Shown in pieces: positions 27,461-34,840 of a DNA stretch of 64,000 bases. Every line of letters starts with the position of its first letter. Within the stretch, counting starts at the first letter, position 1. Both the position numbers and the translations under genes were made by a program. Source of the DNA: Pedobacter changchengzhani (GTDB lineage Bacteria; Bacteroidota; Bacteroidia; Sphingobacteriales; Sphingobacteriaceae); the NCBI RefSeq assembly GCF_004354365.1, contig NZ_SJCY01000001.1:186001-250000 (forward strand), read 5' to 3'. The notes beneath the pieces were generated by a model. That model made no database searches. It was not told the origin of the DNA and saw nothing but the letters and a program-made list of their open reading frames with translations.

Positions 27461-27600
27461 TTGAAGAATCAACAAATTATTGCAAATCCTGTTCAAACAA
27501 AAAAAATTGGGTTAAGCCAGAATTGTTAACGGAGGAAGTGGACAATACTATAGGTGGGCAATACTTTAATACATTCGAAGATGTATATTTTCACTCTTAA
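27461..27600 (+). pseudogene. Lasso precursor 5, frameshifted in an A8 tract, TTG start
   Basis: A TTG aligns with the start of the other copies (KNQQIIANPVQTKK follows). The A tract before the Trp codon has eight A where an in-frame product needs nine. As written the leader frame runs into TAA near 27528. Correcting one base restores NWVKPELLTEEVDNTI and a 15-aa core GGQYFNTFEDVYFHS with Glu at position 9 and terminal Ser. No other in-frame start can supply a leader. It could be a true pseudogene, a consensus error in a homopolymer, or rescued by slippage on the A8 run. Confidence 0.75.
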
Positions 27601-27697
27601 GAATAAGGTTAAGTAATATTAGATAAGTAGGTACGTCAAATTAAGAGTGCATTTGGTTTAAATTATTGTCCAATTTAAAATTAAACAAAGTAAAAAC

Positions 27698-27823
27698 ATG
27701 AAAAATCAAGAAATTATTGATAACCCAATTCAAACAAAAAAAGATTGGGTTAAGCCAGAATTGTTAACTGAAGAAATTGATATTACATTGAGTCCATTGG
27801 GTACAATTAGTTCAGCTTCTTAA
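27698..27823 (+). CDS. Lasso precursor 6, degenerate core (no acidic acceptor, early stop)
   Basis: 41 aa with an intact leader (MKNQEIIDNPIQTKKDW, then VKPELLTEEIDITL, Thr30 at -2). The core is only SPLGTISSAS and has no Asp or Glu, so no isopeptide ring can form. Just past its TAA the same frame reads F-Y-S-stop (27824-27835). This aligns with the F-H-S-stop end of precursors 5 and 7, so the TAA at 27821-27823 looks like a nonsense mutation in a once longer core. The flanking spacer is homologous to that of precursor 5, indicating tandem duplication followed by decay. Confidence 0.7.
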   Translation: MKNQEIIDNPIQTKKDWVKPELLTEEIDITLSPLGTISSAS

Positions 27824-27910
27824 TTTTATTCTTAAGAATAAGTTAAGCAATATTAAAAAAGTGGGCGTAATTAAATATAGAATGTTATTAGTTTATTTCC
27901 TTTACAAAAC

Positions 27911-28051
27911 ATGAAAAATCAAGAAATCACAGTAAACCCGATTCAAACAAAAAAAGAGTGGATTAAGCCAGAATTGTTAACTGAAGAGGTTGAGCGTACG
28001 CTAAGCGGTGCAAGCCCTAATCCAACGGAAAGTTTTTATTTTCACTCTTAA
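27911..28051 (+). CDS. Lasso precursor 7 (Ser1 core, Glu9, C-terminal Ser)
   Basis: 46 aa. The leader belongs to the shorter type shared with copies 5 and 6 (MKNQEITVNPIQTKKEW). It continues IKPELLTEEVERTL with Thr30 at -2. The core is SGASPNPTESFYFHS, 15 aa, with Glu40 at position 9 and a very aromatic tail (F-Y-F) that could lock the thread. The cyclase gene starts 151 bases downstream. Confidence 0.85.
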   Translation: MKNQEITVNPIQTKKEWIKPELLTEEVERTLSGASPNPTESFYFHS

Positions 28052-28202
28052 CCATAATCTATCCTTGTTGTATAAGTTGGTAGTTGCAATATATGGTTAA
28101 TTTAGGTAGCGTATAGTGCTATAGTTTATATTTAGGCTAAGATTAATTTTTCACTTATTTAACTGATCACTTCAGTTAAATTTTTTTTACCAATTTTAAA
28201 CA

Positions 28203-30023
28203 TTGAGTGCAATAGCTGGCTTTTCTGCCCAAAATTCTTCTGCCATTCAAAGCATGCTTAATCATCTTAAGCATTGGGCGCCGCATAGATCGGATATTTA
28301 TCAAAGTCAATATATTACCTTGGGTAGCCTCGAGCTTTTTAATACACCCGAGGCTCACTTACAACCACAACCTTTTGTTTACAAAGATTTTGTACTCGTT
28401 GCCAATTGTAGAATTGATAACCGAGATGAGCTTGCGCTTGAATTTAATTTGCCAAATAAAAATGCCATAGCAGATATTAAGTACATTGCTTTAGCTTACG
28501 AAAAGTGGGGGAATGAATGTGTGGATCATTTATACGGCGATTTTGCATTTGTAATTTATGATCACAAAAAAGATAAAATATTTGGTGCAAGAGATCACAT
28601 TGGGATAAAAACCCTTTATTACAGCATTAATGCAACTGTTTTAATTTTTGCTAGTGAAATAAAAGGCATTTTAGGTTATAAAGACTTAAAACCAGCATAT
28701 AATGAAGCATATTATGTGCACGCTTTGAGTGCAGTAAGTTTACCTGCTACCGAAACACCATTTGCAAATATCCATCAGTTTCCTGCTGGAAGTTATTTCG
28801 AATGGCAAAATAAGGATTTAAAAATTACTAAATATTGGGAATTGGGTAGTCGTTTCGCGAAAATACCAGAAACAAGAGCAGCGCAAGAAAACGAATTTCG
28901 AACTCGCTTATTCGAATCGGTAAATTGCAGGTTAAGAACCGCAAATAAAATTGGTGCCGAACTAAGTGGTGGATTGGATTCGACTGGAATTGTAGCCATT
29001 GCCATGGAAATTTTAGGTAAAGGTTCAGAATTTTATTCTTATTTCTATGGTAAAGCATTAAATCCTTTAGCTGAAGATAAACAAAATATAGATGATCGGC
29101 ACTTTGTAGAAGAGTTTTGTAATCGCTATGAAATTACAGATTATTTAACCGTGGTTAATGAAGATCATTATAATTTTGATTTAGTGTTGGAGCTTTTTAA
29201 AGACGTTTATGACGATTGTGAAGCAAATGGAGTACCACTCGCTGCAGGCTCATTTTTGCCAGATGCAAAAAGCAAAAATGTAAGCGTAATTCTTTCTGGT
29301 CATGGTGGCGATCATTTGGTTACGAGTATTAGTACTGCTTATTACAATCCAAAGGCATGCAAGAAAATGTATAAAGGTTTGTGGAAAGAATTGAGACAAG
29401 AATATAGTTTTGGCCCTGCATTTTTGAGGTTTATTTACTATTCCATCAAGGGGCTAAATCCAAACCATTTTAAAAGACAAAATATAATTTTCAACAGGGA
29501 AATTATGGCTAAAAGCAGCCTAAATCCTAAACTTATAGAAAAATATAAACTAAAAAATATCCCTAGTGACCGGTATTTTTTGCATCATCAAACCAATAGG
29601 TTAGACCGATTTAAGCAAACCATAGGTTATCCGCCTACGCAAACTCGAGCCTACCACCACGATTTAACAGGCAAACATTTCAATGCCGAATATCGATTTC
29701 CCTTACTTGATGTGCGGTTATTGGAATATATGATTAGCCTGCCCGCAGATACCATTGCACCTAAAGCAAAACCAAGATACCTTTTTTATAAAGTTGTACG
29801 CAATTATATTCCCGAAGGGATACCAATTTTAAAATCTAAAATAGGCAGTGTTCCATTCTTTGGTTCATTTATGAAAATGAATTTAAATAATGTCAAAACT
29901 GAAGTTGATAAAACGCTAGATAACAAGGAATTTTCTTCTTTAATTGATCCCGAAAAAATAAATAATATACCAGATCAGTCTTATTTTAAATTATTAAAAT
30001 TAAGTTTGCTCCTTCAAAAATAA
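28203..30023 (+). CDS. Lasso peptide cyclase (asparagine synthetase-like C protein)
   Basis: 606 aa from a TTG start, giving MSAIAGFSAQN. Known: lasso cyclases adenylate the Asp/Glu side chain and close the isopeptide bond with residue 1. The N-terminal glutaminase-like domain (1-~200) lacks the catalytic Cys2 of true AsnB (MCGIAGF becomes MSAIAGF), so it cannot use glutamine. This is the mark of lasso cyclases. The synthetase domain has the PPi loop SGGLDS at 255-260 and SGHGGDH near 362-368. It is followed by the RRE gene after 7 bases. Together with the precursors and B2, the call is strong. Confidence 0.88.
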   Translation: MSAIAGFSAQNSSAIQSMLNHLKHWAPHRSDIYQSQYITLGSLELFNTPEAHLQPQPFVYKDFVLVANCRIDNRDELALEFNLPNKNAIADIKYIALAYEKWGNECVDHLYGDFAFVIYDHKKDKIFGARDHIGIKTLYYSINATVLIFASEIKGILGYKDLKPAYNEAYYVHALSAVSLPATETPFANIHQFPAGSYFEWQNKDLKITKYWELGSRFAKIPETRAAQENEFRTRLFESVNCRLRTANKIGAELSGGLDSTGIVAIAMEILGKGSEFYSYFYGKALNPLAEDKQNIDDRHFVEEFCNRYEITDYLTVVNEDHYNFDLVLELFKDVYDDCEANGVPLAAGSFLPDAKSKNVSVILSGHGGDHLVTSISTAYYNPKACKKMYKGLWKELRQEYSFGPAFLRFIYYSIKGLNPNHFKRQNIIFNREIMAKSSLNPKLIEKYKLKNIPSDRYFLHHQTNRLDRFKQTIGYPPTQTRAYHHDLTGKHFNAEYRFPLLDVRLLEYMISLPADTIAPKAKPRYLFYKVVRNYIPEGIPILKSKIGSVPFFGSFMKMNLNNVKTEVDKTLDNKEFSSLIDPEKINNIPDQSYFKLLKLSLLLQK

Positions 30024-30030
30024 ATAAAAA

Positions 30031-30309
30031 ATGAATTTAAATACAACCATAAAAAGAGGTGAAAATTATCTACATAATGAAGTGGATAATGAATTGGTTA
30101 TGATGAACGTAAATACAGGAGGTTACGTATCACTCAATGATACTGGGAAATTTATTTGGCATTTCTTGGAGTCGCCAAAAACTTATCAGGAAATTATGGA
30201 TTGTCTTTTTAATACTTATAATGTGACTAAAGAACAATTTACCACTGATTTAGTGCCGTTTTTAGAAAAAATGTTAGATGAAAAGATAATCGAAATTTCG
30301 ACAAAATAG
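30031..30309 (+). CDS. PqqD-family RRE protein (lasso B1)
   Basis: 92 aa, the size of stand-alone RiPP recognition elements. A winged-helix PqqD signature is visible: NELVMMNVNTGGYVSLNDTG at ~20-39, then KFIWHFLESPKTYQEIMDCL and a C-terminal helix (FLEKMLDEKIIEI). Known: B1 binds the leader (YxxPxL motif, here WVKPxL) and delivers it to B2 and C. It sits 7 bases after the cyclase gene; 209 non-coding bases follow before the kinase pair. Confidence 0.85.
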   Translation: MNLNTTIKRGENYLHNEVDNELVMMNVNTGGYVSLNDTGKFIWHFLESPKTYQEIMDCLFNTYNVTKEQFTTDLVPFLEKMLDEKIIEISTK

Positions 30310-30518
30310 ATTTTATATGCTAATTGAGCGCTTAAATATCTCTTTTAAGAACCAAGTTTTTTCAAAGGAATATGATTTGTTAAGAATTCAATAAATTTTT
30401 GTCTAAATACAATTTCAATTCCTATTTAATTTTTTGTGACAGAATTTAAATCCTACTTAAGAATTTGATACCTGAGTAGTTTATTAAATAATTTTATTTC
30501 TTATTTTGCAGGCACATC

Positions 30519-31436
30519 ATGATTAATTACACGTACGCACTATCTGGTTTTGTTTTAAAAACTAATTTTCATTTACCAGAATTAACAGTTGTACACGGGC
30601 CGTCGAATTTCGAGATAATAGTTAATGATCAAATCTCTGCAGCTTTTCCAATAACTTCTCTTCGCAATTTTTTTTTTAAAAAAAATGATTCAACTTTAAT
30701 TTACATTAAGAGGGCAAAGATGGGTTATATTGAAGTTTGTGAAAAGAAAAAACTTGTTTTTACTCCTTTGTCTTCGTTAAGCGATGCAGAAATTAAAATG
30801 CACATTTTGGGCACTTGCTATATGCTGGCTTCGGCATGTTTGGGTTATTTCTCTTTTCATGCGGCTTGCGTAGTTATTAATGGTAAAGCGGTTTTGTTTT
30901 GTGGTGATTCTGGTGCGGGTAAATCAACACTGGCCGCCCATTTTTTTAATAAGGGTTACACGGTTTTAAGTGATGATGTAACCAATATTAAGATTTTACC
31001 TGCAGGTGAAATTAGCGTATTTCCTTCTTTACCTCGAATAAAACTTTCAGTTGATACGTTGTCTCAACTTCGAAAATCTACGGATGGTCTGAGTGAAATT
31101 GGCGGACCAAAAATTAAGTATTCATTGCCTATAAATGATTTTCCAGACCAACTTACCTTTAAGCTCGGCTGTATTGTTTTTCCTACTTTTACCGACGATG
31201 GTAACTGCTCAATATTACCTATGATTAATAACTTAAAAAAAAGTGAACTATCAAACAATTTTTATCGGGCCAAATTAAGTTTAGAGTTGCATACTAAAAA
31301 TAAACTTGATGAAGTGGTAAGCATCCTCACGCAGGCTGTAGATATGTTTTCTTTTACACGGCCTAGTTATAGTGTTAGTGTCAACGAAAACATCAATTTT
31401 ATAGAGGAAAAATTATTAGGCATTATAAAACCATAA
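30519..31436 (+). CDS. HPr-kinase-like protein 1 (lasso tailoring kinase candidate)
   Basis: 305 aa. The N-terminal half (YALSGFVLKTNFHLPEL at the start) is a small beta domain seen in PadeK-type proteins. The C-terminal half is the HPr kinase/phosphorylase catalytic fold with P-loop GDSGAGKST at ~129-137, then LSDDVTNIKI and SLPRIKLS. Known: PadeK/ThcoK phosphorylate the C-terminal Ser of lasso precursors. All precursors here end in Ser. No HPr (ptsH) gene is near and the N-terminal HPr-kinase domain is absent, so a carbon-regulation role is unlikely. Tandem paralogue follows after 10 bases. Confidence 0.78.
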   Translation: MINYTYALSGFVLKTNFHLPELTVVHGPSNFEIIVNDQISAAFPITSLRNFFFKKNDSTLIYIKRAKMGYIEVCEKKKLVFTPLSSLSDAEIKMHILGTCYMLASACLGYFSFHAACVVINGKAVLFCGDSGAGKSTLAAHFFNKGYTVLSDDVTNIKILPAGEISVFPSLPRIKLSVDTLSQLRKSTDGLSEIGGPKIKYSLPINDFPDQLTFKLGCIVFPTFTDDGNCSILPMINNLKKSELSNNFYRAKLSLELHTKNKLDEVVSILTQAVDMFSFTRPSYSVSVNENINFIEEKLLGIIKP

Positions 31437-31446
31437 TAGCAATAAC

Positions 31447-32325
31447 ATGAAATATAAATACCTATTGGGTGGGTTCACAATCGCTTCTGATTTGCATTTT
31501 CCTGAATTAGTTCAAAGTTTGGATGATGCGGACGTGACAATTTCGTTAGGCAAAGTATCCGAGCATTTAGCTACCAATGATGTGGGTTTTCCTTTTATTG
31601 AGGCAAATGAGTTTCAGTATTTATTGAGGTTGCCAAATATAGGTCGTTATTTGGTAGAAAATGGTACATCAGTAACCATACAGCCAGATGATTGCGCGTT
31701 GATAGGCGATGTGAAGAACTATGTCTTAACAGCAATATTTGGCGCCTTGAGTTGCCAACGAAATTTTTTGCCAATGCATGGTGGCGCTATTTTAGTTGAT
31801 GGTAAGGCATATTTAATCTTGGGAAACTCTGGTGTAGGAAAGTCAACGTTATTATCCTCGCTTAACCAAATGGGGTATAAGGTAATTACTGATGATATTA
31901 GTAACATTAAAATAGTAAATGGTCAGCCTGTCTTATACCCCTCTTTTCCAAGGATAATGATTTGGAAAGACACTTTAGCTAAAATGCAAATTGACAATAC
32001 AACATTGGTTAGAGTGAGATCAGATATGGAGAAATATTTCTTACAAATTGATGATACCGATTTTACGACTCCAGTTGAAATTTATAAAATTTTTGTACTT
32101 GTTAATCGAAAAGTTGAGGATGCGCTAGAAGTTAAAGGTTTTAATAAGATAAACCTGCTAAAAAATAATATCTTTCATCCATGGATGATTAACGCATTTA
32201 AAAAGCACATCTCAATTAATGAGCAAATAATGGTATTGTCTTCAAAAGTAACGGTAGAAAGATTTTATAATAATCTATCGGCTGATATGAAATTTAATGT
32301 CGAAGAATTTATTAAAAGGATTTAA
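31447..32325 (+). CDS. HPr-kinase-like protein 2 (lasso tailoring kinase candidate)
   Basis: 292 aa, paralogous to the preceding gene (starts YKYLLGGFTIASDLHFPEL). P-loop GNSGVGKST at ~126-134, ITDDISNIKI and SFPRIMIW follow in the same order. Divergence between the two copies is large, so they may modify different substrates or act one after another. The sulfotransferase gene starts 2 bases after its stop, so kinase 1, kinase 2 and sulfotransferase form an operon. Confidence 0.75.
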   Translation: MKYKYLLGGFTIASDLHFPELVQSLDDADVTISLGKVSEHLATNDVGFPFIEANEFQYLLRLPNIGRYLVENGTSVTIQPDDCALIGDVKNYVLTAIFGALSCQRNFLPMHGGAILVDGKAYLILGNSGVGKSTLLSSLNQMGYKVITDDISNIKIVNGQPVLYPSFPRIMIWKDTLAKMQIDNTTLVRVRSDMEKYFLQIDDTDFTTPVEIYKIFVLVNRKVEDALEVKGFNKINLLKNNIFHPWMINAFKKHISINEQIMVLSSKVTVERFYNNLSADMKFNVEEFIKRI

Positions 32326-32327
32326 GA

Positions 32328-33191
32328 ATGCTTAATAAACAAGTAAAACCTATATGGCTAAGTTCTTACCCCAAATCTGGCAATACTTGGGTAGGTTTGT
32401 TTCTTTCTGTATTAATCAAGCAGATAGAATTAGACATTAACAATTCGGGGTTTGAAAATATTATTTCTGCGCGTAATATTATGGATTCGACGCTTGGAAT
32501 AAATTCTTCATTATTACCTGAGAAAGATTACTTAAGCTACAGAAGCGCGCTTTACCATACTTGGATGCAACAATTTACAGATAGAGACTATTTACTTTTT
32601 AAAGTTCATGATGCTTGTAAAATTGATGACATGGTTTTATTTCCGCAGCATATAACTCGAGGTGTTGTTTATATTATGAGAAATCCATTTGATATGGCTG
32701 CTTCTTGGGCCAATCATTCTTCTATATCGATTGAAAAAGCAGTAAGTGATATTTGTGACCCTAACGCTCGTTTGGCAGGTAATAAAAGGAAGCTAAATAT
32801 TCAAATTTCTCAATATATGGGTACTTGGTCTAACCATGTAGAGAGTTGGTTAAGCGTACATGGCGATAATATGCTTGTTGTAAAATACGAAGAATTATTA
32901 GCTAATGGCTTTGTAGAGTTTTCTAAAATACTGGATTATATTGGCTTAAGTTTTTCGAAAGAAGAAATTGAGGAAGCAATATTAAAAACATCCTTTAAAA
33001 ATATTCAAGATCAAGAAAAAATAACAAAATTTAAAGCTGCACCTAAAATAGACCGTTTCTTTAGAGCAGGTAAAGTTGGTGGATGGCGAAATGAAATTAC
33101 CATGGAGCAGGCAAACACTATTATTGACTGTAATTATGACACTTTACTTAAGTTTAATTATATCGATGAGCAAAGAAATATTTTGGTATAG
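32328..33191 (+). CDS. PAPS-dependent sulfotransferase
   Basis: 287 aa. The 5'-phosphosulfate loop YPKSGNTW is at ~14-21 (WLSSYPKSGNTWVGLFL). The 3'-phosphate motif YIMRNPFDMAASWANHSS is near 115-132. KAGKVGGWRNEIT-like residues near 245 (RAGKVGGWRNE) complete the Sulfotransfer_1 set. It would transfer sulfate from PAPS to a hydroxyl or amine. It ends the kinase operon and meets the B2 gene tail-to-tail with a 2-base gap. Inferred: it sulfates the lasso peptide. A glycan acceptor from the surrounding EPS locus is the alternative. Confidence 0.85.
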   Translation: MLNKQVKPIWLSSYPKSGNTWVGLFLSVLIKQIELDINNSGFENIISARNIMDSTLGINSSLLPEKDYLSYRSALYHTWMQQFTDRDYLLFKVHDACKIDDMVLFPQHITRGVVYIMRNPFDMAASWANHSSISIEKAVSDICDPNARLAGNKRKLNIQISQYMGTWSNHVESWLSVHGDNMLVVKYEELLANGFVEFSKILDYIGLSFSKEEIEEAILKTSFKNIQDQEKITKFKAAPKIDRFFRAGKVGGWRNEITMEQANTIIDCNYDTLLKFNYIDEQRNILV

Positions 33192-33193
33192 CG

Positions 33194-33697
33194 CTAACCA
33201 TAAAAGTTAACCACATTAAATTCCTTATGGCCAGCCCCACCAGTTAAAATTTTATCACCGAATTTTAACCAAGCGTGGGCTAGCAACTTCTTATTGTTAT
33301 CATTCTTAACGCCTAAATAAATCGTCGATTTTATACCACTTCTTTTTAAAATTTTTTTACAAATAATCGCTTGTACCAAGCATTTGCTTTCCCAAGGTGT
33401 ATGGTTACAAACTGTTAAAACGATATTTTTAATGTTAAGTGCAAAAGCCATCGCTTCGGTGCTAATTTCTTGTACAGCCTCTTCTTGTAACTTTCCTAAA
33501 GTATTTTTGTAAAATTTAAACGGGAAAAAATAGATGCAAAAACGTATCCATGCAGCGAGAAAAAATATTTCGGCATAATATAATTTGTCTCGATTAGAAA
33601 CCAAAATAAATTTCTCTTTAAAATTTTTGATGAAAGAATTCGTCACACTAATCGATGTTGTTTTTAGTAAAAATATTGATTGTTTGTTTATAATCAT
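33194..33697 (-). CDS. Lasso leader peptidase (B2, transglutaminase-like)
   Basis: 167 aa. Known: B2 is a papain/transglutaminase-like cysteine protease that cuts after the residue following the conserved leader Thr. The signature PWESKCLVQAIICKKILKRS carries catalytic Cys106. AHAWLKFGDKILTGG carries His141 with Asp148 as the likely third residue. The order and spacing match the lasso B2 family (PF13471). It is encoded opposite to the rest of the cluster, 29 bases after the CpsB-type phosphatase, so it may be made with that gene. Confidence 0.87.
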   Translation of the reverse strand: MIINKQSIFLLKTTSISVTNSFIKNFKEKFILVSNRDKLYYAEIFFLAAWIRFCIYFFPFKFYKNTLGKLQEEAVQEISTEAMAFALNIKNIVLTVCNHTPWESKCLVQAIICKKILKRSGIKSTIYLGVKNDNNKKLLAHAWLKFGDKILTGGAGHKEFNVVNFYG

Positions 33698-33726
33698 TCA
33701 CTTCTGTAAAAATAGCGATATGATTT

Positions 33727-34461
33727 TCAAATAGTTGATAATTCTTTATTCTTTAATAATCCACTATCAACCAAAGTTGTAAAGTGTTTTGTCATTGGTA
33801 CTTTTGCTAATCCATCTAAATGTCTAACATGGTGAATATCCGTACCAATAAAATCGATCATGTTTTTTTCGATTAATTTTTCGGCAATCAGTTTAATTCC
33901 TTTTCCATAATGTTCGGTTAGTGAAAGCGCATTTACTTGTAGTTCTACGCCCATTTCTTTCAACCGAACATAATAGTCGAAATTTTTATGAAAAAATAAA
34001 TACCTTTCTGGGTGTGCCAATACAACTTGATAGCCTCTAATTGCCAAATCAAATATTACTTCTTCTAAGTTATGCGGCCTACTAATCTGGCTCATTTCTA
34101 CCAATAACCTATTGCCATTAAAAGGCATTAAATCATTTGCCTCTAACTGTTGTCGAAACTGCTCATCGAGATAATATTCTGATGATAGGCTCAGTTGTAT
34201 GGCATTTGGTAATTTCCCAAATAATAATTCATAACCTTTATTTAGTGTTTGTTTGGTATTTGGATGAATATCTTGTAATGTATGAGGAGTTGTAATTAAC
34301 TGCGAAAATCCTAAATTTTTCAATCCATCAATAATCTGGATGCTGTCCTCAACATTTTGCGCTCCGTCGTCCACGTTGGGTATTAGGTGAGAGTGCATGT
34401 CAATACCAATTTCGGTAAAATCATTATACTTTGATTTTTTAGCGCGATTGAAAAATAGCAT
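33727..34461 (-). CDS. CpsB/CapC-type PHP protein-tyrosine phosphatase
   Basis: 244 aa PHP-fold metal phosphatase. Known: it dephosphorylates the tyrosine tail of Wzc/CpsD BY-kinases to control chain length and export. Metal ligands appear in order: DMHSHLIPNVDDG (~21-33), TTPH (~58), the SSEYYLDE region, LAHPERY (~148) and GTDIHHVRH (~214). The cognate kinase with a tyrosine-rich tail is at 40.8-43.2 kb. Unusually it is separated from that operon and lies next to the lasso B2 gene. Confidence 0.88.
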   Translation of the reverse strand: MLFFNRAKKSKYNDFTEIGIDMHSHLIPNVDDGAQNVEDSIQIIDGLKNLGFSQLITTPHTLQDIHPNTKQTLNKGYELLFGKLPNAIQLSLSSEYYLDEQFRQQLEANDLMPFNGNRLLVEMSQISRPHNLEEVIFDLAIRGYQVVLAHPERYLFFHKNFDYYVRLKEMGVELQVNALSLTEHYGKGIKLIAEKLIEKNMIDFIGTDIHHVRHLDGLAKVPMTKHFTTLVDSGLLKNKELSTI

Positions 34462-34840
34462 AATTAAAAGAATTGAATTTTCTCAAATATAATATTTGAT
34501 TTCCAGTTTCTAAAATAGGTGTATTAAACGTAAATCAATTAGAATTGAGATTGAACAATCAGTTACCTTATAAAGTTATCTACCTTTTTTCTGTCTAAGT
34601 TCTTATAGCACTGTGCTAAAAACTACCATATTTGATTTGCGAAATAAAAATGGCTAAAATAAATGATGTTAGTATGTGAATCTTTAAATGAATAAAAGCA
34701 TTTGAAACACAGTGAATTGGTCTCAAAAGTTTAAAGCTCTTGTTTGAAAATGAAATAAATATCGCATTTTCTAATCTTTTTAATGTGATAACCCTTTTTT
34801 GGTGTGATTTTTGTCAAACCTGGCGATCTCAATCTAACTT
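34462..34840. other. 379-bp AT-rich intergenic region
   Basis: It carries the phosphatase promoter at its left end and the upstream region of a small zinc-ribbon gene at its right. No other open frame, hairpin or repeat stands out. Confidence 0.5.
34484..34514 (-). promoter_or_regulatory. Candidate promoter for the CpsB-type phosphatase
   Basis: On the minus strand a perfect -7 TATATTTG (34491-34484) is preceded by TTTA (34514-34511), close to the TTTG -33 box, with a 19-base spacer. The -7 lies 22 bases before the ATG at 34461. Confidence 0.55.

Larger units (their letters stand above)
22295..33697. other. Lasso peptide biosynthetic gene cluster (with cysC)
   Basis: All elements of a class II lasso pathway are present: tandem precursors (26.5-28.05 kb), cyclase C (28.2-30.0), RRE protein B1 (30.03-30.3), cysteine-protease B2 (33.2-33.7, opposite strand) and ABC exporter D (24.1-25.9, opposite strand). 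Candidate tailoring genes are a nucleotidyltransferase (22.9-24.1), two HPr-kinase-like proteins (30.5-32.3) and a sulfotransferase (32.3-33.2), plus cysC. Gene order and orientation are mixed, so at least three transcripts are needed. No lasso isopeptidase gene was found. Confidence 0.88.

Noticed and set aside
26467..28051. CRISPR-like array because of regularly repeated ~100-base segments
   Set aside because: The repeats are protein-coding leaders at uneven spacing with diverging codons; no palindromic 25-40 base repeat or unique short spacers, no cas genes.
26467..28051. Double-glycine leader bacteriocins (copies 1 and 5 have GG after the leader)
   Set aside because: Other copies have LSG, not GG. 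The exporter shows no C39 peptidase domain, and B1, B2 and cyclase genes fit a lasso pathway instead.
26467..28051. Graspetide (microviridin-like) pathway
   Set aside because: No ATP-grasp ligase in the neighbourhood; an AsnB-like cyclase and B2 protease are present instead.
28203..30023. Housekeeping asparagine synthetase
   Set aside because: The catalytic Cys2 is missing (MSAIAGF), and the gene sits between lasso precursors and an RRE gene.
30519..32325. HPr kinase/phosphorylase of carbon regulation
   Set aside because: No HPr gene, N-terminal regulatory domain absent, two copies in a RiPP cluster.
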